NCBI RefSeq assembly: GCF_964199755.1
Contig: NC_133929.1
Coordinates: forward strand, 3,055,806 to 3,119,805
DNA: 64,000 bases
Direction of reading: 5' to 3'
From: Larus michahellis
Taxonomy: Eukaryota; Chordata; Aves; Charadriiformes; Laridae
This document shows, piece by piece, positions 1 to 12,771 of this stretch. The translations under genes were made by a program, and so were the position numbers. The notes under the pieces are model-generated. The model was not told the DNA's origin. It worked only from the letters and a program-made list of their open reading frames with translations, and did no database searches. Each line of letters starts with the position of its first letter. The stretch's first letter is position 1.

Positions 1-959
1 TGAAAGGTTCACCCTCATGAGCTGGTGCTAAGGAAAACCTTGCTGCACCAGACTCTCAGGGCTGCTGTGCAGATAGCCCCAGCAAGTGGGGTCAAAAGTA
101 GAGCACAGAGAGAATCCCTACTTGTCACACACAGGCATCCACAGGCAACAAACTACATGCTTTCTGCCTATCCCCTGAGATGGTCTCTATTTTCAAGGGG
201 TGACTTTTGCAGGAGCTCTTTCATGTGCTCGATTTCCATCTGGTTGATTCCCCAGCTCTGGGCTAGGCATCTTCCCGTGAAAGAGGTATGAAGAAACTGT
301 TTGGGTTGGCAGTGAGATGTAGAGTTTTGGGGAATTCACTCCATGACTTGGGGCTGGCCTCAAGAATGCTCTCCTTCCCACAGACAGACCCCTCTGCTCC
401 TCCTGGAGGACTCTCAAAGGTTCAGCCAAAAGCAGCCTGCCACTCTCAGCCCTTCCTACACAGGTTTTGGAGGACAGAGAAGACCTTAAGGGCAGAGCAT
501 GGAGAAGACAGAGCCCTACAGTGTTGCCAGCTGCCCCATGAGAGCTACAGACCAGCACCTAGCATGCTGCCAGGGTTGGGGCAGATGGGCAGACACTGTG
601 GGGCACAGACATGAGATCTCCAAGGGACACAACTCCTGTATGAGACATGAACTACAAGCTGGACACAGTCCAGGAGCACTTGCTGAGGTCTGAGCTGGCT
701 CTTGGGCCATTCACTTTCCCCTTCAATCCAGCCCAGAGCTGGACCTGACTACTCTCACCTTGTGGAGAAGGGAGGCTCCACACAGGGTGTACCCATCAGT
801 GAGGCAATTTTCACCTTCGTCTTGTACCCCTCAGCCCCACTGTGAGCAGATGCAGAGCAGAGCAGGCAGAGCAGTGATGAAGCCAGGCATAGCTGAGATA
901 CTGAACCTGAGCCCCAAGGTCATCTCCCAAGACCCCCCCAGCAGAAAGGTGGTGCACAC
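1..959. other. RUSC2 intronic sequence, no exon recognised
   Basis: No RUN-domain exon could be found on the minus strand here. Short open frames exist, including one near 200-290 on the minus strand, but none has splice sites plus recognisable similarity. I treat it as intron running off the left edge. Confidence 0.6.
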
Positions 960-1151
960 CGTTCAGCTTGCAGTGGAAATGGCTAGTGTTGAGCGTGCCA
1001 GGAAGCTCAAAGATGGGGTTCGGCCGGGGCTCTTGCTGCCTCTTGTCTAGGCTGCCTGCTAAGCCGGGCAGCCCTGAAACGCGGTCCAGACCCAGAGGGT
1101 TCCTCCGCCTGTACTCCTGCCACTTCAACGCTTGGGGGGAGAGGTGGTTTG
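960..1151 (-). CDS. RUSC2: RUSC2 third coding exon
   Basis: The acceptor is GTTATAG at 1153/1152 and the donor AACG|GTGTGC at 960/959; the exon is 192 bp. It encodes [11 protein letters not shown] followed by [12 protein letters not shown] and FELPGTLN, which fits the conserved stretch just ahead of the RUN domain in RUSC2. The upstream pyrimidine tract is only moderate, but splice phases agree with both neighbours. Confidence 0.85.
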
Positions 1152-4100
1152 CTATAACACCGCAGCACCAGACAGGAGGATGTGAGCAGACAGGAGGACA
1201 TGGAGGAGAAACAGAGAGAGAAAGGATGAGAAAGAGGAAGGACAGAGAAAGAGAGACAGCAAGTTAGTTAAAAGTCCAGCAGTGTTTCAGGACGTTCACA
1301 TACATACATGAAGGGAGGTGGAGGCCACAGCCTGGCAGAGCAGGGCAGGAGCCTGGGCAGCCTCATGGCTGCAGGCAAAGAGGGAGCAGGTTTGGGGTAC
1401 AAGCACCTGGTGTGGGGTGCTGTAAGATCAGCAGCCCCATGCTGCCCTCTCCAGAGACACAGTGTAGAAGTCAGGACTGGACAGACATGCTCTTAGCATA
1501 CGACTTTCTTTTGCAGGCAGAGTGATGATGGGAGCTGTTGGGTGCTGCAGCACCCAGATGCAATTTTGCCCCGGGCTGCAGCTATAAGGGAGGGTGGTAC
1601 TATAGGGAGCAGGAGATGTTCCAGACTAGCATGTCCTGGCAGATGGGAACCTACCACTGAGGGGCCGCATTCCCATGCTGCTGAGGGAACCAGAGCTGCT
1701 GGTCTCACTGCCACTCCTCCAGTGGGGATCTGCATGGCCTCCCACTCTGCTCACGGGCATACTGTCCACCGAGAGGGGCAGGAAGGACTCACTGTGGAGT
1801 CGGTACTCGGAGAGTGGTGGGCTTGGCTGCAGCGATGCCTCCTTCTTGGGAACAGGTTTGGGGTTCTCCTTTTGCCTCAGGGCATCAGCTTTGTTGGCTT
1901 GGGAGGGCTGCGTGGCACTGACAGCAGGGGAAGGCCTCATAGGAAGGAGGCTGGCAGAGATGGGGCAGGATCTGCTCATGGGAGGCTGACTTTCTCCAGA
2001 CCTCTCTGTGGTGGGTGAGGAAGAGGAGTCCACGCTTTGAAAGAAAGGCACGTTGCATTGCGCAGGAGAGTAACTCCCCAGGGGGGATGGACGGGTTGTC
2101 TCGGGGGCAGGTTTCTTAATGCAGCCACCATTGCAGGAGGCAGCTCCATCCACTGAGCGTTGGGTCAGGAGCGTGCTGTGGGCTTGGCTCCCCGCTGATG
2201 CTGACTGCTCTGCCGAGGTGGCCGAGGATGAGGACCGTGAATTGGAGGAGATCTGCTGGATGGAAGGCCAGTTGCTGGACAAGTTGTAGAGTTGGGAAAG
2301 GCTGGAGGCAAAATGGCTGTGCAGAGCACGGGCCTTGGGTGGCTTGCTGAAATGGTGCTGGAAAGCAAAGGGCTGGATGGGCAGAGTCGTGGGACGCTGG
2401 TCCTTGCTGTAGCGTACCACAGGTTTGCTGTCTGTGCCACCACCTTCAGGGAGAGAAAGGGGGACAGAGTGTAAGGATGGGCAGAGGGACAGTCATCGTC
2501 AGCCTATCAGATCACAGGCAAAAGGGACCCTGCTCTCAGCTGCGGGAAGAGGATGAGCTAGAGGCCAGGGACACAAGCAGAGTAGTTCAGGTCTGAATGG
2601 GTTACACACATCATGAGCTGGCAGGGTAAAGACATGTGGCCCCAAATGCAGAGTTTCCAGCTGTTGACAGCTGTCTGTAAGAGTAGGGCACTGCACTGGG
2701 GGCTTCTCTCTCCTGATAGGGTCACCAGATTCCCATCCTTTCCCCATCCCTTGCTCCCAGGACAGCACAAGCCATGGCCCCAAGCGCCTGCCCTCAGCCT
2801 GCCTCCATCCAGGCAGTACCACAAAGACATGGCCCAATGCACTGTGGTACAGAAAGATTTCTTAACCCGACTCACCCAACGGAGCACAAGCATTACATGC
2901 AATAGCACCGCAGCTCTGCATCCCACATTGCACAGTGCTGTCGGAAAAGCCGCTTGCTTCCTCTTCTCCCTCCCTCCTCTTTCTCCTGTAACTGTTCCCC
3001 CTCTGAGCACACAGCTCCCTTCTTCCCCCTGCCTGTACCAGACCCAAGCAGGCCGTTCCTAACCGAATCAGGCCGACAGCAGAATAAGAAGAGCTTCCAA
3101 CCCTGGAAAAGGCAGGTCTGCTTCAGCAAATGACTGTCAGGGATTTCCTAAGGGTATGTGCTGGGGTGATCTCCTACACATGCATGCCTGCAGCTCCTGG
3201 TGGGGCCACAATATCCTGAGGCACACAGCTGAAGCGTGACACGCTGTGCACACAGTGCACAACACACACAGCACTGGATGCACACACGGGTCTGACTGGG
3301 ATCCCTGATCGCTACACCGCATCCCAGCATGGCATGGCAGCTTCTGGCTTGCCTTCCCCACCACTTCTCCAGCCCACAGCAAATCCTGGGACAAAGGACC
3401 CATCCCAAGCAGAGCCCTGGTGTTACTTTCTGCCTGTGGGGTGTGCCAGGCCTCTCTCCCTATAGCTAGTCTTTAGCAGGTCTTGCTTTCCCTCTCGTCC
3501 CTTCTCAGACCCTAGACCCTCTAGACCCTCAGACCCCTTCATGCTAGACCCTAGAGGGTCTCAGACACTCTAGGGGTCATGCTGCTCTCAGCTGGCATGA
3601 GGCAGCTCTGCCTCTATCTCCAGCTGCAGCAGGAGCTTTCCACACAGCACTAATGCCTGTCTTGCTGCCACAGTGCAGAGGAAGGGACCGCAGCAGGGGG
3701 TGCAGGAACTGCTGGTATATATTGCCCTGAGAGCTCCTGCCTGCCCCCTCCTTCCACTCCCTGAGCAGCTCTTGCTGCTTCCAAGCACTCCCTCTGCAAA
3801 CCAAGAGGGCTGCTCCCACAGCTGCCTTCTCCCAGCAGAGACCTGCCTTCCCTGCCATCCCACACCGAGTGCATATTCAAGGCTCAATAAACAAACAGGA
3901 CAATACACCAAAACCTCTTGCTCCAAAGGCCAAAATCTCTCACACACCTTCCATGGCAATGAATGACATGTTCTTCCTATCTCTCACAAGAAATTTTCAG
4001 GGCATTAAATGGAGACAGTCAAGTCCTTGGCATGTTAGGGGCTATCTACCGCAGCAGTCTGGTCAGAGCCCCATTTTAGATAGGCTCTTACCTGTGAAAC

Positions 4101-6990
4101 AGGTACAAGAACTGTCTAGGGCAGAGATGGAGGTCTCCTGCCATGCTGGAGAAATGGTCGCGTACCTCTGATGGGACTGTCACGCAGCTTCCTCACCAGG
4201 ACATGTAACGGCAATATCGAGGTGGAAAGCAATTAATGTATTACAGACTTTCCTGCAGAGGGAGCTGGGACAATTACCCTCCAGAGGAACCTTTGCTGCA
4301 ATCCAATGCTCTGTGGAGGATATGGCCAGGATATTCCAGCAGACACACAGCTTCTCTAATCTCTGCAGGACTCATGTTGTAAGTCCTGGCAGAGACTGTG
4401 TGAGCTCCCTGACCCTGCACTGAGAGGAGACTGCTGGCTATGCCTCTTCCCTCCCCACCTCTGCCCCATGTGGCTCCAAAGACGAAAGGCTAAAAACTCC
4501 TCAACGGTTCCCTTCCCTTCGTCTGCTGGGAACATGGCTCTGCTGAGCATCTTCAAATCTCTGTCTTGGGAGCTAAAGGCAGGTGGCTCTCATGGACTGG
4601 GGGAGTACAACGCCCTGGAAGGGAGACAATTCTCCAAGCTGCACAGACCCTAAGTGCTAATGCCATGACCTCCCTTATACAATATGAGAGGTTTGCACAA
4701 AACCTCAAAAGGCTTTAGAAATACAAGGACAGGACACTTGCACTGATCTGGGTCTGAAATAAGCACAGCAGGGCTTTGTCCCAAGGAGTGGCAGACCAGG
4801 AAACAAAACTGCACAGGCACTGGTCTCCCATCACCATGCAGGTTCCTCTGCTGCTCCCCTCATGTCCCAAAAAGCAGACTTTATTTTTACTTCTCCATTC
4901 TGCCTAGTTGGGCTCCTTACCATCTGCTTGGGCTCTAACGTCTCTTTGTCCGTGGCCACTGGCAGAGCTACCTGAGAAGCTGGCATCTGCCTCCATCAGC
5001 AGGGAGAGAGAGGCTTGCTCACCTTCCCCATGCCCACTGGGGACGATCTCACTGGAGCCTGAGTCTTTGGTGGGACACAAAGCCTGGCTGTCCCCAAAAG
5101 CGTGATTCAAACAGAAGCCCTCGCAGCTCTGTTTCAGGCTGTGGACAAAGGGCATGGGTGGAAGACCCTGGCTGCGGCGAGCTCTTTCTTCAAGGAAGGT
5201 TGGGCAATCTCGCTGATTCTCGGGGATAGGTGAGAACTCCAAGGAGGAATCGCCACTGGACTGGAGTGGCAGGGGGGTGCCGTTCTTTTTCCTGCCTTTA
5301 GCCAGTTCAGCAAAAGATGTCACTCGCTTTGGGGGGGAATTCTGGATGGGTATTGCTGGACTTTCACTCAGCTTGACTGGACAGCTCACCATGCGCTCCA
5401 AAGAGCCCAGCCTGCTGCTAGGACTCCTATCCAGGTTCTGATCATAGCTCCTGGAGCGCTGACAGCTTGTGTTGAGGTTAGGTGGTGACACATTCACATA
5501 GACCTGACCCTTAATCATGTTCTGGGTGGCTTCTCCCTTTGCCTCCTCTTCACTGCACTCCACATTACTTTCTTCTTGTCTCAGGTCAGGTCTTCTAAAC
5601 AGATAGTATTCAGTGGGCTGGGCTGGGCTACCTTTGGTATGGTCTTCCGAGCAGCTAGTTATGGAAGATCCTGCTGGGCTGGGGGATGACTGGGAAGACA
5701 AGTCACACGTGACTAACTTATAATAATTCTGAGTAGCCACAACAAGCCGTGCTTGGCTTCGGAAGCAGGCAGTGAGATCTGAGCTCTCCAAAGTACAAGG
5801 CTCACAGTGGAGGTGGCAGGAGTTACAGTTAGCATCAAGGACAGGTGAGGAGGAGTGTTGACACCCACACACCTTCCCCGAACTCTCCGGGTGATGTGAC
5901 CCACAAGACATTTTGGATTCTGTGGGCGATGAATGCAAATCCAAGTAAAAAGCTCCTGTGTCTGAGTGGCTGCAGAAGGAAGAGTCAAAGGACAGGTTGG
6001 CTGAATTCAGGTTAGATTGAGAATGGCCGTTCACTTTGTTGTAGAGAGCACTGAAGTTCACCAGCACTCCATCGGAGCTGTTGCAGGAAGAGTCACTTAT
6101 GTAGCCCATCTTTTGGTCAATCACTTCGGACTGACTTGATGAACTGTAGCAGTGACAATGCTGGAGCTCTGACCTGGAACAGCTGCATGTCTGTCTGTGC
6201 AGGGCATCCTGATTCCCCGGCGATTCACCCGTGTTCTGGTTCCACTCCTGGTTGCCACCATCGAAGGAGAAGCTGCCACAATGGCAGCTGCATTCATCCA
6301 GCTCCATGCATTCTGAGGCCTGGTGGCACTGGTTTGCATTGTTCCTCTTCTGGACGTCATCACTGCTGATTTTGTCCTCTTGCCCGTCTACCACACCGGA
6401 CTGGCTGGCCATGTTCCAGGATTTCACAATGTGATTGGAGTCATGGAGGTGGAAAGGGGGCAAGGCCAACTCATGCAGATGAAAGGGAGGTTTTCCAGCC
6501 ACAAGGGAGTTGTGAAGGTGGAAAGATTTTTGACCCAAGTCATCCCCAAAGATGCTGAGGTCTTCACCCTCATTCAGCAGGAAAGGGTTATGTTGCTTAC
6601 TGATACTACGGACAATCAAGTCCCTCGCTTTGCCACCTTTGCTGTCTGAGGCCTCTGCTGAGGTTTCGGAGGCCTGGAGAAAGCTGCTGTACACCAAGGA
6701 GTCAGTTTGTGAAAGGTTTCTGCCCAGAAGGGCAGAGGTCTGTGTAAGGCCTAGCTCTGGCTGGCAGAAGGAGTCGGTCCTTTTGCTCACAGAGCAGCAC
6801 TGTCTATCAGGGAGCTGGCAATGCACCAAGGGAATGTGATGGACAATCAGTGTCTCGCCAGCCAGTTTGGGTGAACTATCCATGGTGAGGAACGCTCTTC
6901 AGGACATCAGTTAAGCTGGTGCTACCCATGGACAGGTAGGGGCGCGCATGAGAGGCTGGGAGGACACTTCTCATGGGGGAATTCAGATAC
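960..6990 (-). CDS. RUSC2: RUSC2 (iporin), 5' coding exons, partial gene
   Basis: Three coding exons run right to left. Exon A has its start codon at 6883, is preceded by 5'UTR back to an acceptor at 6990/6991, and ends at 4921 (donor GTAAGG). Exon B is 2443-1655 (donor GTAGGT). Exon C is 1151-960 (donor GTGTGC). All junctions are phase 1 and join without a break. The protein starts [20 protein letters not shown], the typical RUSC2 N-terminus, and later shows [11 protein letters not shown] and EYRRRNPLG, which I recognise from RUSC2. RUSC2 is a large cytosolic adaptor that binds Rab1 and links AP-4 vesicles to transport machinery; its RUN and SH3 domains are encoded by later exons, not seen here and expected left of position 1. 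The visible part is low-complexity, Ser- and Pro-rich and intact. The promoter and any upstream noncoding exon lie above 6990 and were not found. Confidence 0.93.
1655..2443 (-). CDS. RUSC2: RUSC2 second coding exon
   Basis: The acceptor is CCCTGAAG at 2445/2444 and the donor is AGTG|GTAGGT at 1655/1654. The exon is 789 bp and phase 1 at both ends. It encodes a Ser- and Pro-rich disordered segment ([20 protein letters not shown], ending near SSMGMRPLS). No stop codon occurs in frame. Confidence 0.9.
2444..4920 (-). other. RUSC2 intron
   Basis: Unique-looking intron between the two large coding exons. It holds a CA-rich stretch around 3200-3290 and a short inverted repeat at 3514-3561. No coding exon or transposable element was recognised. 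Confidence 0.7.
3514..3561. repeat. 11-bp perfect inverted repeat inside a GACCCT-rich cluster
   Basis: AGACCCTCTAG at 3514-3524 is the exact reverse complement of CTAGAGGGTCT at 3551-3561, with a 26-bp loop. The surrounding 70 bp repeat the word AGACCCT several times. It could form a hairpin in RNA or DNA; no function is implied. Confidence 0.6.
4921..6990 (-). CDS. RUSC2: RUSC2 large first coding exon
   Basis: This exon carries the start codon at 6883-6881 and about 654 codons. The open frame reads past the donor to a TAG at 4904, but the donor GCAGATG|GTAAGG at 4921/4920 gives a phase-1 end that matches the next acceptor (CTGAAG|GTGG at 2443). The segment from 6990 to 6884 is 5'UTR behind a good acceptor (TCTCTCTAG). 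The encoded region is Ser-, Cys- and His-rich and has no folded domain that I can name, as expected for this part of RUSC2. An extra promoter-proximal exon is likely but unseen. Confidence 0.93.
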
Positions 6991-7179
6991 CTAGAGAGAG
7001 ACAAAAACACAAAGGAAGTCACGTCTCAGGAAAGGCAGTGACTATTTAAAGCATCATTGGTTTGACTGGAGACTTCATGACCTAAACAGACTGGTCCTCG
7101 TCAGCACAAGTACCTGAGCACAAGGTCCCGAGTTCTCCTTCTTCAGGGAAAGCACAATGTAGGACAAACATGTCCCCCC

Positions 7180-7395
7180 AGGTAAACAACATCCACAGCC
7201 TTTCCCTCATCCACCAAGCGGGTCACCTTGCAATAGAAGGAGATCAGGTTAGTCAAGCAGGACCTGCCTTTCATGAACCCATGTTGACTGGGCCTGATCA
7301 CCCTGCTGTCTTGCATGTGCCGCGTGATGGTACTCAAGATGATCTGTTCCATAACCTTCCCAGGCACCCAAGTCAGACTGACCATGACACTGCCT
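7180..7395 (-). mobile_element. CR1 LINE reverse transcriptase fragment
   Basis: Minus-strand translation gives VSLTWVPGKVMEQII, then HGFMKGRSCLTNLISFY and KAVDVVYL, which is the palm-region block of CR1-type reverse transcriptase. It is truncated at both ends and diverged, so it is an old fragment. Confidence 0.75.
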
Positions 7396-7399
7396 CAGG

Positions 7400-10300
7400 C
7401 CCCCATAGCCCTGCTCCCACAAACACCTCCAAAACCTTCTCAGGTCTTCCTCACTCCTCTCTCCCTCCAGATCCAGTGGTAGATATTGAGTAAAACACCC
7501 CTGGTTCAGCTGCCCGAGCCCACCCCAGGGTGTTCTCATCATGCATCCCTTTTGCCTTGAAATCTCGCTACTTACTACCTTGAACTGACCCAGCTGCAAC
7601 AATCCTGCTGTTGAACCCCACCTTCCAGATCTGACAAGCTCCTGAACCAGCCAGATTTGGCTCATTTGGTTTCTCCTCCAAACCTTTCCTTCTACCCTGC
7701 TCTGAGCTCCACTTTCTCAGTGGCTTCTAGGATGTGAAGCACCTCGAGGTGGACAGTGTACAAAGTACTGGGGGTAAGAGGGTCTTCTTGGAGCTGGATG
7801 GAGAAGACCTTCCTGTCCCTGGCTAGGTCAGGCAGGGTCTTTGTGTATGGGAGGGAATTCCCTGGGTACTCCTCATTTTGGTCCATAACCCCAAGGCTGG
7901 CTCGCTCACACTCCTCCAGTCTCCTGTCCCTGAAGAGACCACCACCAAGCTCTTCTCTGAGCTCCTTTCCAGCTCACACACTGTTGCGTGGCCTCAAGCT
8001 TCCATGAGTCCTGGCTCCCTGTGCTGTTGCAGCTCTCCTGGGCAGACGTTCTTTCAACTCTGTGGTTTATACGTCCTCTCTCTCTCTGCTTCTCTGGACA
8101 GAGGAGAGTGATTGCTCTACAGTCCAACACAATCGGTGTTCTGGGAATGGGTGCTGTCACCCAGGATGTTCTTCGCCACCTGACTGGGGCCAGTTGGCCC
8201 AGAGCTCCATGGCAGATCCCTTCCCAGGAACCACTATGCTCAGCACTACAGGACAGTGCTTGGTGTATCTATCTGTATTACCCCAGTAGAGGAGCAACAC
8301 TGATGGGTTTCTGGAAGCTAGGTCTCTCCTAAGATCTATTCAGGAACATCAGTACACCAAGTCCAGCTGTCTTCCATACAGCTTTTGTGAGCTTAATGGG
8401 GTAAAGCCTTCTAGCAAACTTGCAGCAAGAGGAGCAGCAGCACTGTCACGTCCTCCCTGTTTCCTTGGCAGTTTCCTGGGCTTTGGAAACCAGGCACTTT
8501 TTTTGTCCCTGTGAAGCCAGCAAAGGTGCAAGGACTCATGAATACAAACTCGACATGGCATGATCTATGGGAGGTGATGAGCTCTAGCTCTGTGAGACCA
8601 TTCTCTAGGCTTCCAAGAGTACATCATGTGTGGGCTGTGCGTACTCTGCATACACTGCTCTAGTCCTTGCAGCAGGACTAAGTCTCATAGAGTCATCTCA
8701 ACACATCTTAAATGCTTTCTAATACAGATTTCCTGCTATAGCATACAGCAGATGTGTACATTTTGCCCATAATAAAGACAGCAAGCTACATACCTTCCTC
8801 TCAGTCAGGCTGAGGCCTCAAGGTAGTTGATTTAATCATCCTAAACATGATTGATGGACTGTTTCCTGAAGGTCCAATTTGATCATCAATGAAATAACAG
8901 GACTCAGACCGTTGGACTGAAGAGAGAAAACCCCAAACCACCTGCAATTTACAATCAGTTTTATTTCTGATAGGGAAGAACACTGAGGGCTCAAAACCAT
9001 CCACAAAACCACAAGGAAAGGAGTAGCTTTTGAGGATCAGGCTTCGTGGAAAGCATTGCTAACATATCTACCATGTTCCCCTACAGTAAAGTCTATTCCT
9101 GTGTCAGACCTCACAAATAACAGAAATATATTTGGGGCTTACCCCTGTCCCTATCCCATACCTGTCTTTGAGGGGCCTCAGTGTGGGGCGTACCTACAGA
9201 TCATCAGACACAGCCATAGGGATAGGGGTGGGCTGAGGCCAGGTTGGGATGTCATCCCACAGGTGTGCGTGGGGGGTGTGTGTCAAGATCAGGCCTGGGG
9301 AGGATAACCCGGTCAGACCCAGCCCTGGGATGGCTGGGCAGGGATCTTCTTCCTGCACAGCACCAGCATGTGACCCCGTGTGATCTGGGGGGCTGGCTCC
9401 CCACATGTTGCTGCTTCATCTCCAAGATGCAGTGTCTGCCTCAGTCAGGGCTGCAGCCTGTGCTGCCGGAGCCCAGAGGCTCTTCTGGCAGGGAGAGCTG
9501 GAAAATGCCCGCTGGATCCCGGCCAGAGCCCAGCCCCAAGCCCTGCTGTGGGGTCTTCCTCACCCGTCTAGCAACCTTCCCAACCCCACCAGCCCTGCAC
9601 CTTCTACCACGCAGGGATCTTGCAGCACCGTCAGGGGGACAAATGCCAGTGCACCATGCCACCCTGACCTTAGGAACCCCCCCAGTCCCTTCCCGAGGTG
9701 ATGATAAAACCCAGACATCCCAGTCCCCTACAGCACATCTCCCCCAGAGCTGGGGGGAGAACCCCAGACCTATGGGCAGAAGGAGGGTAAAGGGAGCCCC
9801 AATAGAGCTGGGGTGAAGAGGGATCCCTCCAGGGTGACAGCTTGGGCATGACGGGTAATCACAGTCTTCCTTGGGCCCAGCAAAACATCTAGGAGGTCTG
9901 CAGGGAGCTGTGCTGGCCTGGGAGAGGGGTGGCATTAGGGCATCTTTGCTGTCACCCGGTTGGTGGCAGCAGCCGGGGCAGGGACTCCCTCTTGTGGCAC
10001 TGGCCATCCAAGGCTGCCATCTCTGCTCCCAAGGTAGCTTATGGAGCCGCAAACTCTACCCGTGGCCTGGCCTCCCCCAGGACAGGTGAGCTGAGAGCGG
10101 AGGTGTGAGGGTGAAGACCCCAGCAGGGTACAGGGGTCAATCCTGGGTGCTGGGCAGAGCTGTGGCAGGCCCTGGGGGTTGGATAACCATCCCTCCTTCC
10201 CCTTTGCTCTGACTGCTACAGCAACCTCTTTCCAGGGGAGGGAGCAGGACCTGCTGCTTGCTTTATATAGTGAGCATCTCCCCACCTTTCTGAGTCCATC

Positions 10301-11824
10301 TGTGCATGCCCCCCCGCCATGCCCCTCTCCTCAGAAGCATGAACCCAAGCCAAGCAAGACTCTCTGCCCTGGCACTGCCACCTTGACGCGTGTCCCTCTG
10401 CAGTACCAGCCAGCCTACGGCCCCGTTCCCAGCCTGCCCAGGCCTGTCTGACCTTGTGCTGCAGCCCACACGTCTCCCAAATACACCCTCACTCCCCTTC
10501 GCTCTCAGACTGCAACCCTCTTCCATCTGTCTGTGCACTTGCTGACTGCCCAGAAAGATATTTTTAGCACACAAAATTGGACATAAGCAGGTCACAGCTG
10601 GGAGCAGGGTGGAGTAAGGCTGGAGGGATGCGGGATGTTGCATTTTGGTTTGAGGAAGATGTGCTCAGAAATGGGGTTTCCAGCTCTGACCTCCAAGCAG
10701 TTCAACATCTGGTCCAGCCGTTCCTGCTCCCATCCCCAGGGCCATCTTCAGCACATCCCACCCTGGTTGTTGGACAGGGAACCTGGCTAAGCCCAGGAGG
10801 TGGGAATTGTAAGATTTGGAGTGACATCTCAGGCCAGACTAGCTTCCCCCCAAACCCTGCTGCCTGAAGGTGCCACTTTCAGGGAAGGCTCTCTGCACCA
10901 AGACCAATACTTCTGACCTGTTCTTTCTGCTCCCATGTTTCATACCAACATCACTCTTTCTACCCTCTGGCAGGGGTGGCATATTGTGCCTGTGGTCTCT
11001 CTCACTGCCTGAGTGGAGCAGCTCTCTATCTCCTAAACAAATCCTTTGCCCTGCCGCTCCTTCATTGCACAAGCCTCTGCATTGCTCCTGTTCAAATGCT
11101 CCACCCAATCCCATATGCTGGCCCCACAAGCCCTGCTGGCTCCCCTAGCCTTCAGCCTCTGACCAAGGCTTGTTGTGGTGTGATGCTGTTCCCCACAAAG
11201 GCTGGGCAGGTGGAGGAGAAGGGGGGAGAAGGGCACTGTGTCCTGGTAAGTCAGTGTGAGTGGTGGGGATGGCACAGTGCCCAGAGCCCAGGGAGCAGCT
11301 GCCCTTTGTTGTATAAATACATGCATAAAGTCACATGCATTTCCAGCCCAGGATCAAGGCAAGGGGAAGATCCTGAGCAGATCTACAGCAGTGCCACAGC
11401 TGACTTGGGGGCAAAGGGAAGGTCCTACCTCATGCAACAACCTCCTGTGGGGAATCCCCACTTAGCCTGGCCCATTCCCCTTTGGCCAGTTGAAATCTCA
11501 CGTACCCAGGGCCATGAGACAAGCCGGATGGGGAGGCAGGTTCCCAGGTGGGAGGCAATGGGGAGGGAGGGTGGATGCTGCTTCACCCCGGCCATGGGGG
11601 AAGTCAAGTCTCTGGCTGGCCTGTGATGGTCCTTCTTTGTGCGAGTCCAGGCTACAGGGCATCCATACGGATGCTCCTGAATGTCCCATGAGAAAGAAGG
11701 CTCATGGGAAGCTCCCACAGAAGGCTGTGCCACCATACAGAGAGACCTAGACAGGCTGGAGAGTTGGTGTAAGAGATGGACTGTAACTTCCCTGAGGAGG
11801 GGCAGAAGGCCCTCCAAGCCTTCA
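7400..11824. other. intergenic DNA between RUSC2 and TESK1, no gene recognised
   Basis: The stretch contains many short open frames but none with splice structure or a recognisable protein. It is GC-rich from about 9.2 to 11.8 kb. In human, FAM166B lies between RUSC2 and TESK1; I searched the translations for its repeated PGYTG-type motif and did not see it. Confidence 0.5.
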
Positions 11825-12770
11825 ATGGAATGCCTCAAACACTCGCAAGGAAATAAATAATGCAGGCCTGGCCTTCAAAGAACTGATAAGGCTAACACTT
11901 CTGGCGCCTGAAAGCGTGGGAGAACTGTCTTGTGAAGACAGGATAGTTCTGCCACTCGTGTGGTGAGCTCGCTAGTTCTCAGTTCTCAAGGCCGTTGCGT
12001 CCGATGAGTGACCTTTGCTTCATTATCTGCGAAATGCATATGAAAGCGCACACCCTGCATATGCTAATGAAGATTATAGAGATCATGCTAAACATGTATG
12101 ACTATGGCACTCGTCTCTCCACCCAAATCATGCTACACGTCACCTGGGGAGAAGGGAGAAACCTGAGACGAGGCTGTCCTCGGCAAGGGGGGTGGACCGT
12201 GCTAATTCAGCAAACAGAAAAGGGGAAAATGAGGGGGGGAACAAAGAAGAAACAGAAGAAGAAGGTAGTGCCTGGGAAGATTCTTCCCAAGAAAGAAGAC
12301 CATGCCTCGGAAGATTTTTCCGAAGAAAGAAGACCGTACCTCCGAAGATTTTTCCAAGAAAGAATAAGATTATGCCTGGGAAGATTCCCTGAAAAAAGAT
12401 GCTGGAACCAGGACCTGTGATCTTTTTATCTCTGTCTTTTTCTCTGTCTTTTCCTTTCTCTTTCCCTCAGTTTCTCTTTTCTCTTAGATTTGTTAAGTAG
12501 TGACCTTAAGTACGACCTTAAGTACCACTTGCCATAAGTTGTCCTATACCTGTTGTTAAGTAACACAATGCATACCTCACCACTTGCCATAATTTGATAT
12601 ATACCTAACCAATTATCGTGGACTTGTTAAGATCTATGCTAACCATTTTGGGAAGTTAATAAATGTTTCTATATGGACCTTGAGATTTATCTCACCTTAG
12701 TCCGCACCGTTGGGAATTTATGAATCTGAAGTCACTTACCCCCCCTCTTTCCTGAGAGTGGGACGTGACA
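11825..12770 (+). mobile_element. LTR-like element with internal tandem array
   Basis: An AT-rich block unlike its GC-rich surroundings. It has a poly(A) signal AATAAA at 12658-12663, followed about 107 bp later by a CA end (GGACGTGACA, 12761-12770), which fits an R-U5 of normal retroviral size. A CR1 begins directly afterwards. The 5' boundary is not certain; the repeat-like composition starts near 11825. No target duplication was found. It could instead be another repeat class. Confidence 0.4.
12271..12409 (+). repeat. four-unit tandem repeat of about 34-36 bp
   Basis: Units start CCTGGGAAGATT, CCTCGGAAGATT, CCTCCGAAGATT and CCTGGGAAGATT at about 12271, 12305, 12339 and 12375. Each ends in an A-rich AAGAAAGAA stretch. 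Purine-rich units of this type occur inside some LTRs; here the array sits in the LTR-like block. Confidence 0.75.
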
Positions 12771-12771
12771 G

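Noticed and set aside
200-290. possible minus-strand RUSC2 exon reading NQMEIEHMKELLQK
   Set aside because: No clear acceptor/donor in matching phase and no resemblance to the RUN-domain exon expected next.
9441-10052. 203-codon minus-strand open frame in the RUSC2-TESK1 gap
   Set aside because: No recognisable domain, no supporting splice sites and GC-rich composition.
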